From contig NZ_MWLM01000053.1 of assembly GCF_002198665.1 (NCBI RefSeq), forward strand, positions 1 through 57,940: DNA of 57,940 bases, read 5' to 3'. The notes beneath the pieces were generated by a model that saw nothing but the letters and a program-made list of their open reading frames with translations, was not told the origin of the DNA and searched no databases. The DNA is from Novosphingobium sp. B 225 (GTDB lineage: Bacteria; Pseudomonadota; Alphaproteobacteria; Sphingomonadales; Sphingomonadaceae). Numbering within the stretch: the first letter of the stretch is position 1; every line of letters begins with the position of its first letter. The translations under genes and the position numbers were made by a program. Positions 7,813 through 19,310 of this stretch are shown here, one piece after another.

Positions 7813-8690
7813 CCTTGCGCGATTTCCTGATTCTGGTGGCGATCTGTCTGGTCTGGGCGGTCAACAATGTGGTCAGCAAGGTTGTGGTCGGCATGTGGCA
7901 CGTGCCGCCGCTGTTCTATGCGGGCCTGCGTTTTGCCATCGTGCTGCTGTTTACCCTGCCCTGGCTGCGCCCCGTGCCGCGGCCAGTCTGGCGGGTAATG
8001 CTGATCGGTGTGCTGCTGGGCGGCGGCAGTTTCGCGCTGATGTTCATCGGGCTGACCACGGTCTCGCCCTCTGCGGCTGCTGTGGTCAGCCAGAGCGGGA
8101 TTCCGATTACCACGCTGCTGTCGATACTGTTGCTGGGTGAACGGATCCGCTGGCGCCGCGCGCTGGGGATTGCGCTCAGCCTGATCGGCACACTGCTGGT
8201 GGTGTGGAAGCCCGGCTTCGCGGTGTCCACGGGCATGCTCTATGTCCTGGCCGCTTCGTTTGCCGGAGCGCTGGGCGCAGTGCTGATGAAGCAGATGGAC
8301 GTGATCGCACCGCTGCGGTTTCAGGCCTGGGTCGGCATGATGGGCCTTGTCCTGCTTGCCCCGATCAGCGTGGCGACCGAGCTGCCGCAATGGCACTATG
8401 CCGCGGCGGCAGGCTGGCCCTTTGTCATCGCGGTGCTGTTTTCCGCGCTGATCGTATCGGTGGTGGCGCATACCGCCTATTTCGTGCTGGTGCAGCGCTA
8501 TGAAGCCAATCTGCTGACCCCGCTGACCCTGATCACGCCGCTCGGCACGATCGCGCTGGGGGTGATGTTTACCGGCGACCAGTTCGACACACAGATGATC
8601 GTCGGCACCGGGATAGCGCTGCTGGGCGTGTTGATCGTCGCGGTGCGGCGGACGGGTGCGCCAACCTCGCTGGCGCAGGAGCATAGCTGA
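7809..8690 (+). CDS. EamA/DMT-family membrane transporter
   Basis: A 293-residue inner-membrane protein with about ten hydrophobic helices arranged as two EamA repeats (roughly residues 5-135 and 145-275). It starts MTLRDFLILVAICLVWAVNN, where a helix with an internal W-x-x-N is typical of drug/metabolite transporter-superfamily exporters. In helix 9 LTPLTLITPLGTIALGVMF is characteristic of the second repeat. The substrate is unknown; relatives export amino acids or metabolites. It overlaps prmA by 4 bp. A palindromic repeat follows its stop and separates it from the convergent CinA-like gene. Confidence 0.9.
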   Translation: MTLRDFLILVAICLVWAVNNVVSKVVVGMWHVPPLFYAGLRFAIVLLFTLPWLRPVPRPVWRVMLIGVLLGGGSFALMFIGLTTVSPSAAAVVSQSGIPITTLLSILLLGERIRWRRALGIALSLIGTLLVVWKPGFAVSTGMLYVLAASFAGALGAVLMKQMDVIAPLRFQAWVGMMGLVLLAPISVATELPQWHYAAAAGWPFVIAVLFSALIVSVVAHTAYFVLVQRYEANLLTPLTLITPLGTIALGVMFTGDQFDTQMIVGTGIALLGVLIVAVRRTGAPTSLAQEHS

Positions 8691-8696
8691 CCGGAA

Positions 8697-8820
8697 AAGC
8701 TCTCTCCCCTTGAGGGGATAGATACGCAGGCTTGGCAGCATGCTGCCTAGCCGAAGTTGACGAGGGGCGAGGCTGCGCACTCCCCTCTCTGGGCCCTCTC
8801 CCCTCAAGGGGAAAGGGCTT
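8697..8820. repeat. Composite palindromic repeat at a convergent gene junction
   Basis: It holds three nested palindromes: CTCTCCCCTTGAGGGG at about 8701-8717, a perfect 14-bp GGCAGCATGCTGCC at 8734-8747, and CTCTCCCCTCAAGGGGA at about 8797-8813. The outer two are inverted versions of each other. It fills the gap between the EamA gene and the CinA-like gene, whose stop lies at its edge, and may act as a bidirectional terminator. Confidence 0.65.
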
Positions 8821-9304
8821 AGCCCAACGCTTCCTCCAGCAGAGCCAACGCGGCCTTGGTAAAGTCCAGCATATTCCCGATCCGGTCATCGCTGTCCGTT
8901 TCAGTCACCCGGGTCAGTTCCACGCCCGGCCCGACCACCGCACAGCAGCTAATCCCAGAGGCAACCTGCATTGGATGCTTGCTGCCCCCGGCCGAACCGC
9001 TTTCCGCAATCCCCCATTGCGCGCCAAACTGTTCCCGCACTGCCCGCGCCTGCAGCAAGGCATAGTCCGCCGTGGCTGATCGCATCCCCTCGTAAGCTTC
9101 CGCCGGCAGGCCGAACAACACGTCGCGCGCCCGCAGCGAATAGACCACCCCGCCCCCGACATAGAATTTCAGCGCCCCCGGCACGGTCAGCAAGGCCGCA
9201 CCAATCAGCCCGCCGGTCGCGCCATCGGCCACCGCGATTTTCTCACGCCGGGCTTTCAACGCCTCTGCAATCCGCAGCGCCTGGGGGTGGAGGGTGTGGA
9301 GCAT
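8819..9304 (-). CDS. CinA C-terminal domain (PncC-like) family protein
   Basis: A 161-residue single-domain member of the CinA C-terminal/NMN deamidase fold. The recognisable core runs VADGATGGLIGAALLTVPGA, then the GGGVVYSLRARDVLFGL strand-turn, a central AESGSAGG and C-terminal ALALLEEALG. In canonical PncC proteins the first motif is AESxTGG; here it is ADGATGG, so the Ser usually found there is replaced. It may therefore be a divergent paralogue rather than an active NMN amidohydrolase. The start is 4 bp after the ligA stop on the same strand, implying cotranscription with ligA, another NAD-linked enzyme. Confidence 0.75.
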   Translation of the reverse strand: MLHTLHPQALRIAEALKARREKIAVADGATGGLIGAALLTVPGALKFYVGGGVVYSLRARDVLFGLPAEAYEGMRSATADYALLQARAVREQFGAQWGIAESGSAGGSKHPMQVASGISCCAVVGPGVELTRVTETDSDDRIGNMLDFTKAALALLEEALG

Positions 9305-9308
9305 CGCC

Positions 9309-12039
<2,731 letters not shown>

Positions 12040-12043
<4 letters not shown>

Positions 12044-12732
12044 TCTGGCTTCTCCAAAATCGTCGCCACCATCGTCCGGCGCGGGTTGAACCCGAGCGAC
12101 TGGTAAAGCCCGATCGCCCGCGTGTTGCCTGCATAGGAGTGCAGGAAGGGCACTTCGCCGCGCGCGGTGATCCCGGCCATGACGCGGCGGATCAGGCGGG
12201 CAGCCAGCCTTCGTCCCTGAAATTCGGGCCAGGTGCAGACCCCCGACACCTCACACAGCCCTGCGCCGGGCAGCATCCGTTCCCCGGCCATCGCCATCAG
12301 CCGCCCGTCTGCATCGCGCAGGCCATAGAACGCGCCATAGCGCTGGGTCAGTTCGGCCCAGGGACCCGGTTCGGTGGCGAGCGCCAGCGCGGTCATCTCC
12401 GCCGCATCGCCGTCACCCAACAGCAGGGCAGTGTCATCCCCCGGCTGCATCAGCTGCGGATTGGGCGCGATCATCTGTAGCAGGGGCGCAGTGTGCAGCA
12501 CGCGCATGTTTGGCGGGGCGGGCCATTCCTCAGCCTCGACCACCCAGACTTGCCCGCCCGGCCCGGCCAGCGCCGCCAGCGCCGCCTGCGCCTCGTCCCC
12601 GGCATCGCGCGCAGCCCCGAACGGGCCATACCGCGGATCGATCCGCAGCGCCGCGCCCTGCCCCTGGGCAAGGTGCTGCTGGCGGCCGGTCAGCATGTTC
12701 CAGACCGGGCGATCGAGCGCCTGCGCGGTCAA
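12040..12732 (-). CDS. GNAT-family N-acetyltransferase
   Basis: About 230 residues from a TTG start at 12732 that overlaps the stop of the upstream monooxygenase-like gene (TTGA). The C-terminal half is a GNAT domain: LCEVSGVCTWPEFQGRRLAARL contains the acetyl-CoA pyrophosphate loop (Q-G-R-R-L-A), followed by VPFLHSYAGNTRAIGLYQSLGF, the usual alpha4/beta7 signature. It resembles the FR47-like acyltransferases. The substrate is unknown. Longer frames to 12861 have no good start and overlap the neighbour. The stop overlaps the DUF559 ATG at 12043, and it is part of a chain of overlapping genes from recN to ligA. Confidence 0.8.
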
Positions 12733-13112
12733 TGCGTTCCCGCGACCGGGCGGATCTTGGCGCTGGTGCCGAACCCGGCGATCAGCGGCCGCCCCTTGGC
12801 AATCGCAGCCTTGACTGTGGGGAGCGAGAGGCTGGCCTGATGGCTGGCCTGATCTTTCCACATTTCGACAATCCAGATCGAATCCGGATCGTCGCGGTCC
12901 TCGTTGATCATATAGGCAAGGTTGCCGGGCATCTGGCCGGTCCCTTCCTTGAGAATCGCGATCAGATCAGCCCGTTTGCCCGGCTGCGCCTTCATCTGCC
13001 CGATCAGACCGAACAGATCATCAGGGTTTTCCAGTTCTTCCATATGTTTACCGCATCCTTGCAAGAGCAGCAGCGCCATCGCCCCGCCCAGAATTTCACG
13101 CCGTGCGAACAT
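12729..13112 (-). CDS. Antibiotic-biosynthesis-monooxygenase (ABM) fold lipoprotein
   Basis: 127 residues. The N-terminus MFARREILGGAMALLLLQGC combines an Arg pair, a hydrophobic stretch and a lipobox (LLQG-C20), so a lipid-anchored, possibly Tat-exported, protein is likely. The mature part is a ferredoxin-like ABM domain (KRADLIAILKEGT, DPDSIWIVEMWKDQASHQASL), a fold that in relatives oxidises small quinone-like molecules without a cofactor; the function here is unknown. The ATG at 13112 overlaps the recN stop (TGATG). An alternative GTG lies one codon earlier. The stop overlaps the TTG start of the GNAT gene. Confidence 0.78.
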   Translation of the reverse strand: MFARREILGGAMALLLLQGCGKHMEELENPDDLFGLIGQMKAQPGKRADLIAILKEGTGQMPGNLAYMINEDRDDPDSIWIVEMWKDQASHQASLSLPTVKAAIAKGRPLIAGFGTSAKIRPVAGTH

Positions 13113-14776
13113 CACACCCCCTCCAGCAGCCGGTCAGCCTGCGCGCGGGCCTCGGCCGTGACTTCCGCGCCGGACAGCATCCGGGCGATTTCTTCCTGGC
13201 GCCCGGCGGCATCCAGCAGGTGGACCGAGGTGCGGGTGACCGTGCCCTCGCTGCTCTTGGCGATGACATAGTGCTGCTGCCCGCGCGCCGCGACTTGCGG
13301 GCTGTGGGTGACGGCAAGCAATTGCCCGCCCTCGGCCAGCCGGCTCAGCCGCTCACCAATCGCAGAGGCGACCGCCCCACCAACCCCGCGATCGATTTCG
13401 TCAAAGATCACCGTTGCCGCCCCGCCCTGTTCCGCCAAGGCAACCTTGAGCGCGAGAATGAAGCGCGACAGTTCCCCGCCCGATGCGATCTTGGCCAGCG
13501 GCGCGAACGGTGCGCCGGGGTTGGTGGAGATCAGGAATTCGACCGCGTCCATTCCCGCTGGCCCCCACCGATCATCGGGCAGGCGCGTAACCGAGGTGCG
13601 GAACTTCGCGGCATCGAGCTTGAGCGGAGCCAGTTCTCCCGCCACAGCCGCATCAAGCCGCACCGCCGCTTCGCTGCGCAAGGCAGACAGCGCCGCGGCC
13701 TTGGCGCGATAGCGTTCGCCCGCCGCCGCAGCGGCTGCTTCCAGTTCGGCCAGCCCGGCTTCTCCGCCTTCGATCAGGTCCAGCTCGGCCCGCATCTCAC
13801 GCATCCGGCGCGGCAGGTCATCGACTTGGCACTGGTGCTTGCGGGCCATGGCGCGCAGTTCGAACAGGCGGGTTTCGATGCCATCGAGCGCGGCGGGATC
13901 GTGGCTGAGCGCTTCGCCCGCGCGCCCCAGCTTGTCCTCTGCCTCGCTCGCCTCAATCACCGCGCGGTCCAGCGCGGCCAGCGCATCGGCCAGCAGGGGG
14001 TGTTCGCCCGCAATCCGGTCCAGCCGCCGCGCTGCGCTGCGCAGGCCAGCCAGCGCCGAATCCGATCCGGTCCACAAATGCTGCAATTCGGCCAGATCGC
14101 CCGACAGCCGCTCACCCTTCTGCATCGTCGCGCGGGCCTCGGCCAATTGCTCTTCCTCGCCCTCGGCGGGTTCAAGCGCGGTCAGTTCGGCCAGATGCGC
14201 CAGCAGCAGATCGCGGTCCGCGCCCGCTTTGGTCACGGCAGCGCGGGCTTCATCCAGCGCGTCAGCCGCGCTGCGCCAGCCCTTCCACGCCGCTTCCAGC
14301 CCGGCAGCGTCGGCCCCGGCATAGCGATCAAGCAGCAAGCGATGCCCGCGCGGGTTGACCAGACCGCGATCGTCGTGCTGGCCGTGCAATTCCACCAGAT
14401 GCCCGGCCAGTTCGCGCAGCAGGCCCGCGCTGACGGGTTGATCGTTGACGAACGCCTTGGACCCGCCATCGGCCTTGACCCGGCGTTTGACGATCAGCGG
14501 CTCGCCCGGTTCAACGTCCACTGCCGCTTCGCCCAGCACGGCCTGAATGCCCCCGGGCAGCCGCGCGAATTCAAAACTGGCGGTAACGCTGGCCTGATCT
14601 TCCCCGCTGCGCACCAGCCCGCTGTCAGCCCGGTTACCCAGCACCAACCCCAGCGCATCAAGCAGGATCGACTTGCCCGCCCCGGTCTCCCCCGTGAGCA
14701 CGCCCAGCCCATGGCTGAAATCGAGGTCCAGCGCCTCGATCAGGACCACATTGCGGATGGAGAGTCGGGTCAGCAT
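13112..14776 (-). CDS. recN: DNA repair protein RecN
   Basis: A 554-residue SMC-like ATPase that acts in double-strand break repair. Walker A GETGAGKS lies at residues 28-35 within an N-terminal MLTRLSIRNVVLIEALDLDF. Long coiled-coil arms occupy about residues 150-370. The C-terminal ATPase half carries the signature ASGGELSRFILALK and Walker B TVIFDEIDRGVGG, then the D-loop and AVTHSPQVAARG. Full length for the family. In many proteobacteria recN follows bamD and precedes ligA; here the same order is kept, with extra genes between recN and ligA. The start is ATG 14776. Confidence 0.96.
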   Translation of the reverse strand: MLTRLSIRNVVLIEALDLDFSHGLGVLTGETGAGKSILLDALGLVLGNRADSGLVRSGEDQASVTASFEFARLPGGIQAVLGEAAVDVEPGEPLIVKRRVKADGGSKAFVNDQPVSAGLLRELAGHLVELHGQHDDRGLVNPRGHRLLLDRYAGADAAGLEAAWKGWRSAADALDEARAAVTKAGADRDLLLAHLAELTALEPAEGEEEQLAEARATMQKGERLSGDLAELQHLWTGSDSALAGLRSAARRLDRIAGEHPLLADALAALDRAVIEASEAEDKLGRAGEALSHDPAALDGIETRLFELRAMARKHQCQVDDLPRRMREMRAELDLIEGGEAGLAELEAAAAAAGERYRAKAAALSALRSEAAVRLDAAVAGELAPLKLDAAKFRTSVTRLPDDRWGPAGMDAVEFLISTNPGAPFAPLAKIASGGELSRFILALKVALAEQGGAATVIFDEIDRGVGGAVASAIGERLSRLAEGGQLLAVTHSPQVAARGQQHYVIAKSSEGTVTRTSVHLLDAAGRQEEIARMLSGAEVTAEARAQADRLLEGV

Positions 14777-14872
14777 GTTCGCGTGGTGTTCTAACGAACA
14801 AGAAGACGCAAGTCACCAAGACTTGCACCTTGTTCTCCCCGACCGTTTACGGGAGGGGTTGCCGGCCAGCAG

Positions 14873-15319
14873 TTAGCCCGTGAGTTCAACCCCCGCGAAC
14901 GGCGGTTCCAGCGTAATCTTGTCAGCCAGGCTGACCTTGTCGAGCATCGCTGCCATTTCATCGCGCAAGGTCAGCATCAGGCCGCGCAGGCGGCAATTGG
15001 CTTCGGGCAGGCAGTTCTGGCAGTGTTCGTGGGCGTTGCGGCTGGCGCAGGGGACCAGCGCCAGGCTGCCGCGGGTCAGCCGGATGATGTCGCCATAGCG
15101 GATATCGACCGGGGGCAGACCCAATTCATACCCGCCATCGCGGCCGCGCGTGGAAATCACCAGCCCTTCGCGGACCATTTCCGAAAGGATCACAGTCAGG
15201 AATTTGCGCGGAATGTTCTGCGCTTCGGCAATCGCGTCCAGCCGCACCGGCCCCTGCCGCCAGGTGTCGGCCAGGTGCTGCAGCGCGCGGATCGAATAGC
15301 GGGTTTTCTGCGAAAGCAT
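14873..15319 (-). CDS. Rrf2-family transcriptional regulator
   Basis: 148 residues from ATG 15319 (MLSQKTRYSIRALQHLADTW). The winged helix-turn-helix matches Rrf2 proteins: IPRKFLTVILSEMVREGLVISTRGRDGGYEL. In the C-terminal half four Cys are spaced PCASRNAHEHCQNCLPEANC, suitable for binding an Fe-S cluster as in IscR, NsrR and RirA, though the spacing does not match IscR exactly. It probably senses iron-sulphur or redox status. No isc/suf genes are adjacent. It stands alone, with 87 bp to bamD upstream and 96 bp to recN downstream. The longer frame to 15358 is rejected. Confidence 0.88.
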   Translation of the reverse strand: MLSQKTRYSIRALQHLADTWRQGPVRLDAIAEAQNIPRKFLTVILSEMVREGLVISTRGRDGGYELGLPPVDIRYGDIIRLTRGSLALVPCASRNAHEHCQNCLPEANCRLRGLMLTLRDEMAAMLDKVSLADKITLEPPFAGVELTG

Positions 15320-15406
15320 GGCGCGGGCATTACAGCCCTGCCCTGAACGAAATGTCAACTTGGGGAGTAGAAATCGCTTTCCCGCCCCGGCCTGTGCCGG
15401 GCTGGA

Positions 15407-16201
15407 TCAGCTGGCGCTGATGCCCGGCGCGTGCTTTTGCATCAGCTGATAGGCTTTGTCATACCATTCGCTACCGGGATAGTTCCGGCCCAGCACCGCC
15501 GCGGCCTTTTGCGCTTCTTCCGGAATTCCCAGCACCAGATTGGTTTCAACCATCCGGAACAGGGCCTCGGGGGCGTGGCTGGTGGTCTGGTAACGTTCGA
15601 TCACGTTGCGGAACCGCAGCTGCGCGGCCAGCCATTTGCCTTGCCGTTCATAAGCGCGGCCGATGGTCATTTCCTTGCCCGCCAGGTGATCGGCGACCAG
15701 GTCCAGCTTGAGCCGGGCATCGGCGGCATAGCGGGTGTTGGGATAGCGCCGGGTCACTTCGGTCAGCGCGTCTTGCGCCAGCTTGGTGTTCTTCTGATCG
15801 CGGCTGACATCGCTGATCTGCTCATAATAATTGAGTCCGATCAGGTAATAGGCATAGGGCGCATCGCGGTTGCCGGGGTGGATTTCCAGAAAGCGCTGCG
15901 CGGCCTGCGTGCTCTTGGTATAATCCTTGGCGACGTAATAGCTGAACGCGCTCATCAACTGGGCGCGGCGGGCCCAGGGGGAATAGGGGTGCTGGCGCTC
16001 CACCTCGTCAAACAGGGCGGCGGCGACCTTTGTATCGCCATTATCCAGCTTGTCCTTGGCGGCGCGATACAGCGTATCAACGTCGCGCGCGACGAAGGCA
16101 GTATCCTTCACCTTGCCGCGTCCGCCGCAACCGGCAGTAAGCGAAATGGCCACGGTAGCAGTGGCGAGCAGGGCGAGCTTGATCGGCGAACGGGTCAGCA
16201 T
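15407..16201 (-). CDS. bamD: Outer membrane assembly lipoprotein BamD
   Basis: 264 residues from ATG 16201. A signal peptide with lipobox (SLTAGC) is followed by five TPR-like repeats: LYRAAKDKLDNGDTKVAAAL, YSPWARRAQLMSAFSYYVAK, GNRDAPYAYYLIGLNYYEQ and later YPNTRYAADARLKLDLV. This is the BamD/ComL family, the essential lipoprotein partner of BamA that folds outer-membrane beta-barrels from the periplasmic side. The much longer open frame to 16564 overlaps the divergent GGDEF gene and is not credible. Promoters for both genes must lie in 16202-16325. Confidence 0.95.
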   Translation of the reverse strand: MLTRSPIKLALLATATVAISLTAGCGGRGKVKDTAFVARDVDTLYRAAKDKLDNGDTKVAAALFDEVERQHPYSPWARRAQLMSAFSYYVAKDYTKSTQAAQRFLEIHPGNRDAPYAYYLIGLNYYEQISDVSRDQKNTKLAQDALTEVTRRYPNTRYAADARLKLDLVADHLAGKEMTIGRAYERQGKWLAAQLRFRNVIERYQTTSHAPEALFRMVETNLVLGIPEEAQKAAAVLGRNYPGSEWYDKAYQLMQKHAPGISAS

Positions 16202-16325
16202 GGTGACACGCCTATAGCCAGCCCCAGCCTGAACGCCAAGTGAAGTTGGCAAGGCGGCGGTGGGCAAGCCCGGCAAGCGGCCCTTGCTTAACCAATATTT
16301 CAGCATGACTGGGTAGATTCCGCTA

Positions 16326-17465
16326 ATGACCGGGCTTGGCCATGCCATTCGCACATTCTTTGTGCCGCACATCCCGGAAGCGATCCGGGATGAATTCACG
16401 GTGATGGCGGCCACACAGATGCAGCGCCATGCGCGGTTGCTGTTCCTGGCCTTGATGCTGACCACGCCGACGGCACTGCTCGCCATGGCCCCCAAAGCTG
16501 ACTGGTGGGTTGCCCGCGCCACGCCGATTGCCATGGCGCTGTTCTGTCTGGCTGGCTTCCTCAATCTCAGTCGTGATCTGCGCCTTGCAACCAGCGTGCG
16601 GCGCGCCCGGCGATTCGTGCGCGAATCGACAATCGGTTCCTGCGCTATCGCGGTGATGTGCAGCGCCTGGTGCGTCTATTCATGGCTGGGAGCACCGCCG
16701 CACGAGCGGGTCTATTATCCGATCATTATCGCCCTGGGGGCCTTTTCAACCGCCTATTGCCTGTCCGCAGCCCGCGGCGCGGCAGTTGCCAATCTGGTGA
16801 TCAATCTGGTGCCGATGCAGGTGCTGCTGTTTACATCGGGCAACCGGATGGATCTGGCCGTTGGTGTCAGCCTGGCGGTTGCGGCGCTGTTCCAGTTGCA
16901 TATGATCGATACCTATCAGGCCCGCATTGTCGATCTGCTGAAAGTGCAGCGGCATTCACGGGAACTGGCGCTGACTGATCCTTTGACCGGACTGCTTAAT
17001 CGCCGGGCGCTGCTGGATAATGCACTGGCGCTGGCGGATCAGGCTCCGCTGCGGCTGATGCTGCTCGACATCGATCATTTCAAGGCGATCAACGACAGCC
17101 ATGGCCATGACATGGGTGATGCAGTGCTGATCCGCATCGCGGCACTTCTGGCCGAACGCGCCGAAATCCGTGCAAGCGTGGCCAGGATCGGCGGCGAGGA
17201 ATTCGCCATCCTGGGCACGGCGGATGAACTGCCCGAAGCGCTGGCGCTGGCACTGCTTACCGACATCCGCACCGCCGTGATGCCGCACGGTGCGCAAGTG
17301 ACCGTCAGCATCGGAGTTGCCGAAGCCCGGATCACCGATGAACCCGCATGGCGCGAGCTGTTCAACCGGGCTGACAGGGCGCTCTATTGCGCTAAGCAGT
17401 CTGGTCGCAACCAGTTCGCACTTGCCCGGCCCGCCATCGACTCAGAAGCCCGCGCTGCCGCGTAA
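16326..17465 (+). CDS. Membrane diguanylate cyclase (GGDEF)
   Basis: 379 residues. The N-terminal half holds about six hydrophobic segments (residues 35-200, in three pairs), then a GGDEF domain: LTDPLTGLLNRRALLDNAL, LDIDHFKAINDSHGHDMGD and VARIGGEEFAILG at about residue 290. GGEEF is an active-site variant that normally retains diguanylate cyclase activity, so it is expected to make cyclic di-GMP from two GTP at the inner membrane. No RxxD inhibitory site is seen directly upstream of the motif. It is followed 105 bp later by a second GGDEF protein with a closely similar catalytic domain, suggesting tandem duplication. Confidence 0.92.
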   Translation: MTGLGHAIRTFFVPHIPEAIRDEFTVMAATQMQRHARLLFLALMLTTPTALLAMAPKADWWVARATPIAMALFCLAGFLNLSRDLRLATSVRRARRFVRESTIGSCAIAVMCSAWCVYSWLGAPPHERVYYPIIIALGAFSTAYCLSAARGAAVANLVINLVPMQVLLFTSGNRMDLAVGVSLAVAALFQLHMIDTYQARIVDLLKVQRHSRELALTDPLTGLLNRRALLDNALALADQAPLRLMLLDIDHFKAINDSHGHDMGDAVLIRIAALLAERAEIRASVARIGGEEFAILGTADELPEALALALLTDIRTAVMPHGAQVTVSIGVAEARITDEPAWRELFNRADRALYCAKQSGRNQFALARPAIDSEARAAA

Positions 17466-17570
17466 AGCAGCGCTTGCGCGGGCCTGCGAACCGCCCCGGA
17501 CAGGCCCGATCAGACTTGTTTAACCATCCCGCCTAAGCCGGGATTAGGGATATTCGGGCACAAGACTGCG

Positions 17571-19307
17571 ATGATGTTCCGGGGGGCCAATCCTGCAACA
17601 GTGCTGCGGCGCGCCTTGCTGCGCGTGCTGGCGGTGTTGTGGTTGTGCGGACTGCCGGTTGCTGCACAGGCCGCTGCTTCGGCTCCGCCTGTCGCGGATC
17701 TGACGCCCTGCGTCACTCCGGTCAGGCCGGGAGACAATGCCGCCACGCTGTGGCGCGATGTGGCACGGTTCGATTGTACTACCCCGCAGTCCGCTTTTGG
17801 TCCGGGCGATTATTGGGTCCGCATCACTCTGCCCCCGGCGCAGTTACAGGCGCTCGATGGACCGCCACTGCTGACTTTCATGCCAGCCTGGCAACAGGAT
17901 GCGCGGCTTTACCTGCATTACCGCGATGGCTCGATCAGCCAGCAAGCGCTCGACAACGTCAGCCTGTCCCGCTTTGGCCGGATCGGGGCGCATGTCGCGA
18001 TCCCGCTCGACCGTATTGCCATGCCGCCTGATGGCGTGCTGCTGCGGATTGACGGAGCGATCAATGCCAGCGGCCTGCTGCAGGTGCCGCGCCTGCAAAG
18101 CGAGCGTCAGGCCGATCGTCAGCACCTGACCGAAGCCGTGATCTATGCCGCATTCGCCGGAGTGGCGATTGCGCTGCTCGCCTATAACCTGCTGATGTGG
18201 CTGGCTATGCGCGAACGGTTTCAGGTGTTCTATTGCCTGACCCTGGCGGCAATGCTGGCCTATGCCTTTTCGCACTCCGGCGCCCTGGACATGGCCTTTC
18301 CGCAACTGGGGGCTGAAACGCGGTTTCGTTTCTCCTATTTTGCACTCGCCGGGATTGCGGCAAGTGCGGTGGCGTTCCTGATCGATTGCATTGAACCGGG
18401 CATACTTTCGCGGCGATTGCGCCGGTTGGGCCACGCGGCCTGCTGGCTGGTGCTGGTGACCGGGCTGGCGGTAATGCTTGCGCCCGACAAATGGGCCCAC
18501 ACCATCGACCGGCTCTATGTCGCGTCATTCGTGCCGATCCCGGTTGTCGCTGTTCTGTTGGCCGCGCAGGCCTGGCGGCGGGGCAGCCGGATCGTTCGTC
18601 TGCTGGTGCTGGCCTGGAGCTTTCCCACCGTCATGGCCCTGACCCGGATCGCCCACGCCGGAAATCTGATCGGTTACAGCCTGTGGGTGGAACATTCCGC
18701 GATCGTGGCGCTGGGGGTAGAAGCCCTGCTTTCGGCGCTGGCCATGTCGTTCCGGATCAAGCGCATCGCGCGTGAGCGGGACGAGGCCCGTGCGGAAGAA
18801 CGGGTTGCCCGGCGGCTCGCCGAAATTGACCCGCTGACCGGGCTCTACAACCGCCGTGCGCTGCTGGCAGGGGTGCTCGGTTGGGGTTCGGACGAGGACT
18901 TGCGGCTAGTGCTGATTGACATCGATCATTTCAAGGCGATCAACGATCACAGCGGTCATGACACCGGCGATGACGTGCTGCGTGAAGTGGCTGCTGTACT
19001 TGCCGCCACGGCAGAAATCCGCGCCACAGTCGCCCGGCTAGGTGGCGAGGAGTTCGCCCTGTTTGGCCCGGCGGACGAGATCGACGATGCGCTGGCTCAG
19101 TCCCTGCTGGATGCGGTGCGCAGCCATCCCATGCCCCATGGCTTGCGCGTCACCGTCAGCGCAGGAAGCGCCTGTGGGCGGATCGGCTGCGAGGCGGATT
19201 GGCGGGCGCTTTACCGCCGCGCCGACCAGGCCCTTTACCAGGCCAAGGAAAGCGGCCGCGACCGGCTTGTGCTCGCCGCCCCTGCCCTGGCCCGCGCTGC
19301 AGCCTAA
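17571..19307 (+). CDS. 7TMR-DISM-type sensor diguanylate cyclase
   Basis: 578 residues. A signal peptide ending near AAQAAAS is followed by a periplasmic beta-rich domain of the 7TMR-DISM extracellular type 2 (about residues 40-190, with FGPGDYWVRITLP), then seven transmembrane helices (about 200-400), a linker helix and a GGDEF domain with IDPLTGLYNRRALLAG, LIDIDHFKAINDHSGHDTGDD and VARLGGEEFALFG. A diguanylate cyclase responding to a periplasmic signal, possibly a carbohydrate, is expected. The start is ATG 17571 or the next codon. Its stop is 3 bp from the convergent CmcJ-like stop, with no obvious terminator between. Confidence 0.92.
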   Translation: MMFRGANPATVLRRALLRVLAVLWLCGLPVAAQAAASAPPVADLTPCVTPVRPGDNAATLWRDVARFDCTTPQSAFGPGDYWVRITLPPAQLQALDGPPLLTFMPAWQQDARLYLHYRDGSISQQALDNVSLSRFGRIGAHVAIPLDRIAMPPDGVLLRIDGAINASGLLQVPRLQSERQADRQHLTEAVIYAAFAGVAIALLAYNLLMWLAMRERFQVFYCLTLAAMLAYAFSHSGALDMAFPQLGAETRFRFSYFALAGIAASAVAFLIDCIEPGILSRRLRRLGHAACWLVLVTGLAVMLAPDKWAHTIDRLYVASFVPIPVVAVLLAAQAWRRGSRIVRLLVLAWSFPTVMALTRIAHAGNLIGYSLWVEHSAIVALGVEALLSALAMSFRIKRIARERDEARAEERVARRLAEIDPLTGLYNRRALLAGVLGWGSDEDLRLVLIDIDHFKAINDHSGHDTGDDVLREVAAVLAATAEIRATVARLGGEEFALFGPADEIDDALAQSLLDAVRSHPMPHGLRVTVSAGSACGRIGCEADWRALYRRADQALYQAKESGRDRLVLAAPALARAAA

Positions 19308-19310
19308 GCG

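Noticed and set aside
7587..8807. 406-codon minus-strand ORF over prmA and the EamA gene
   Set aside because: Gln/His/Arg-rich antisense product; both plus-strand genes are well supported.
13103..14794. 563-codon plus-strand ORF opposite recN
   Set aside because: Full-length RecN motifs are on the minus strand; the antisense product has no recognisable motifs.
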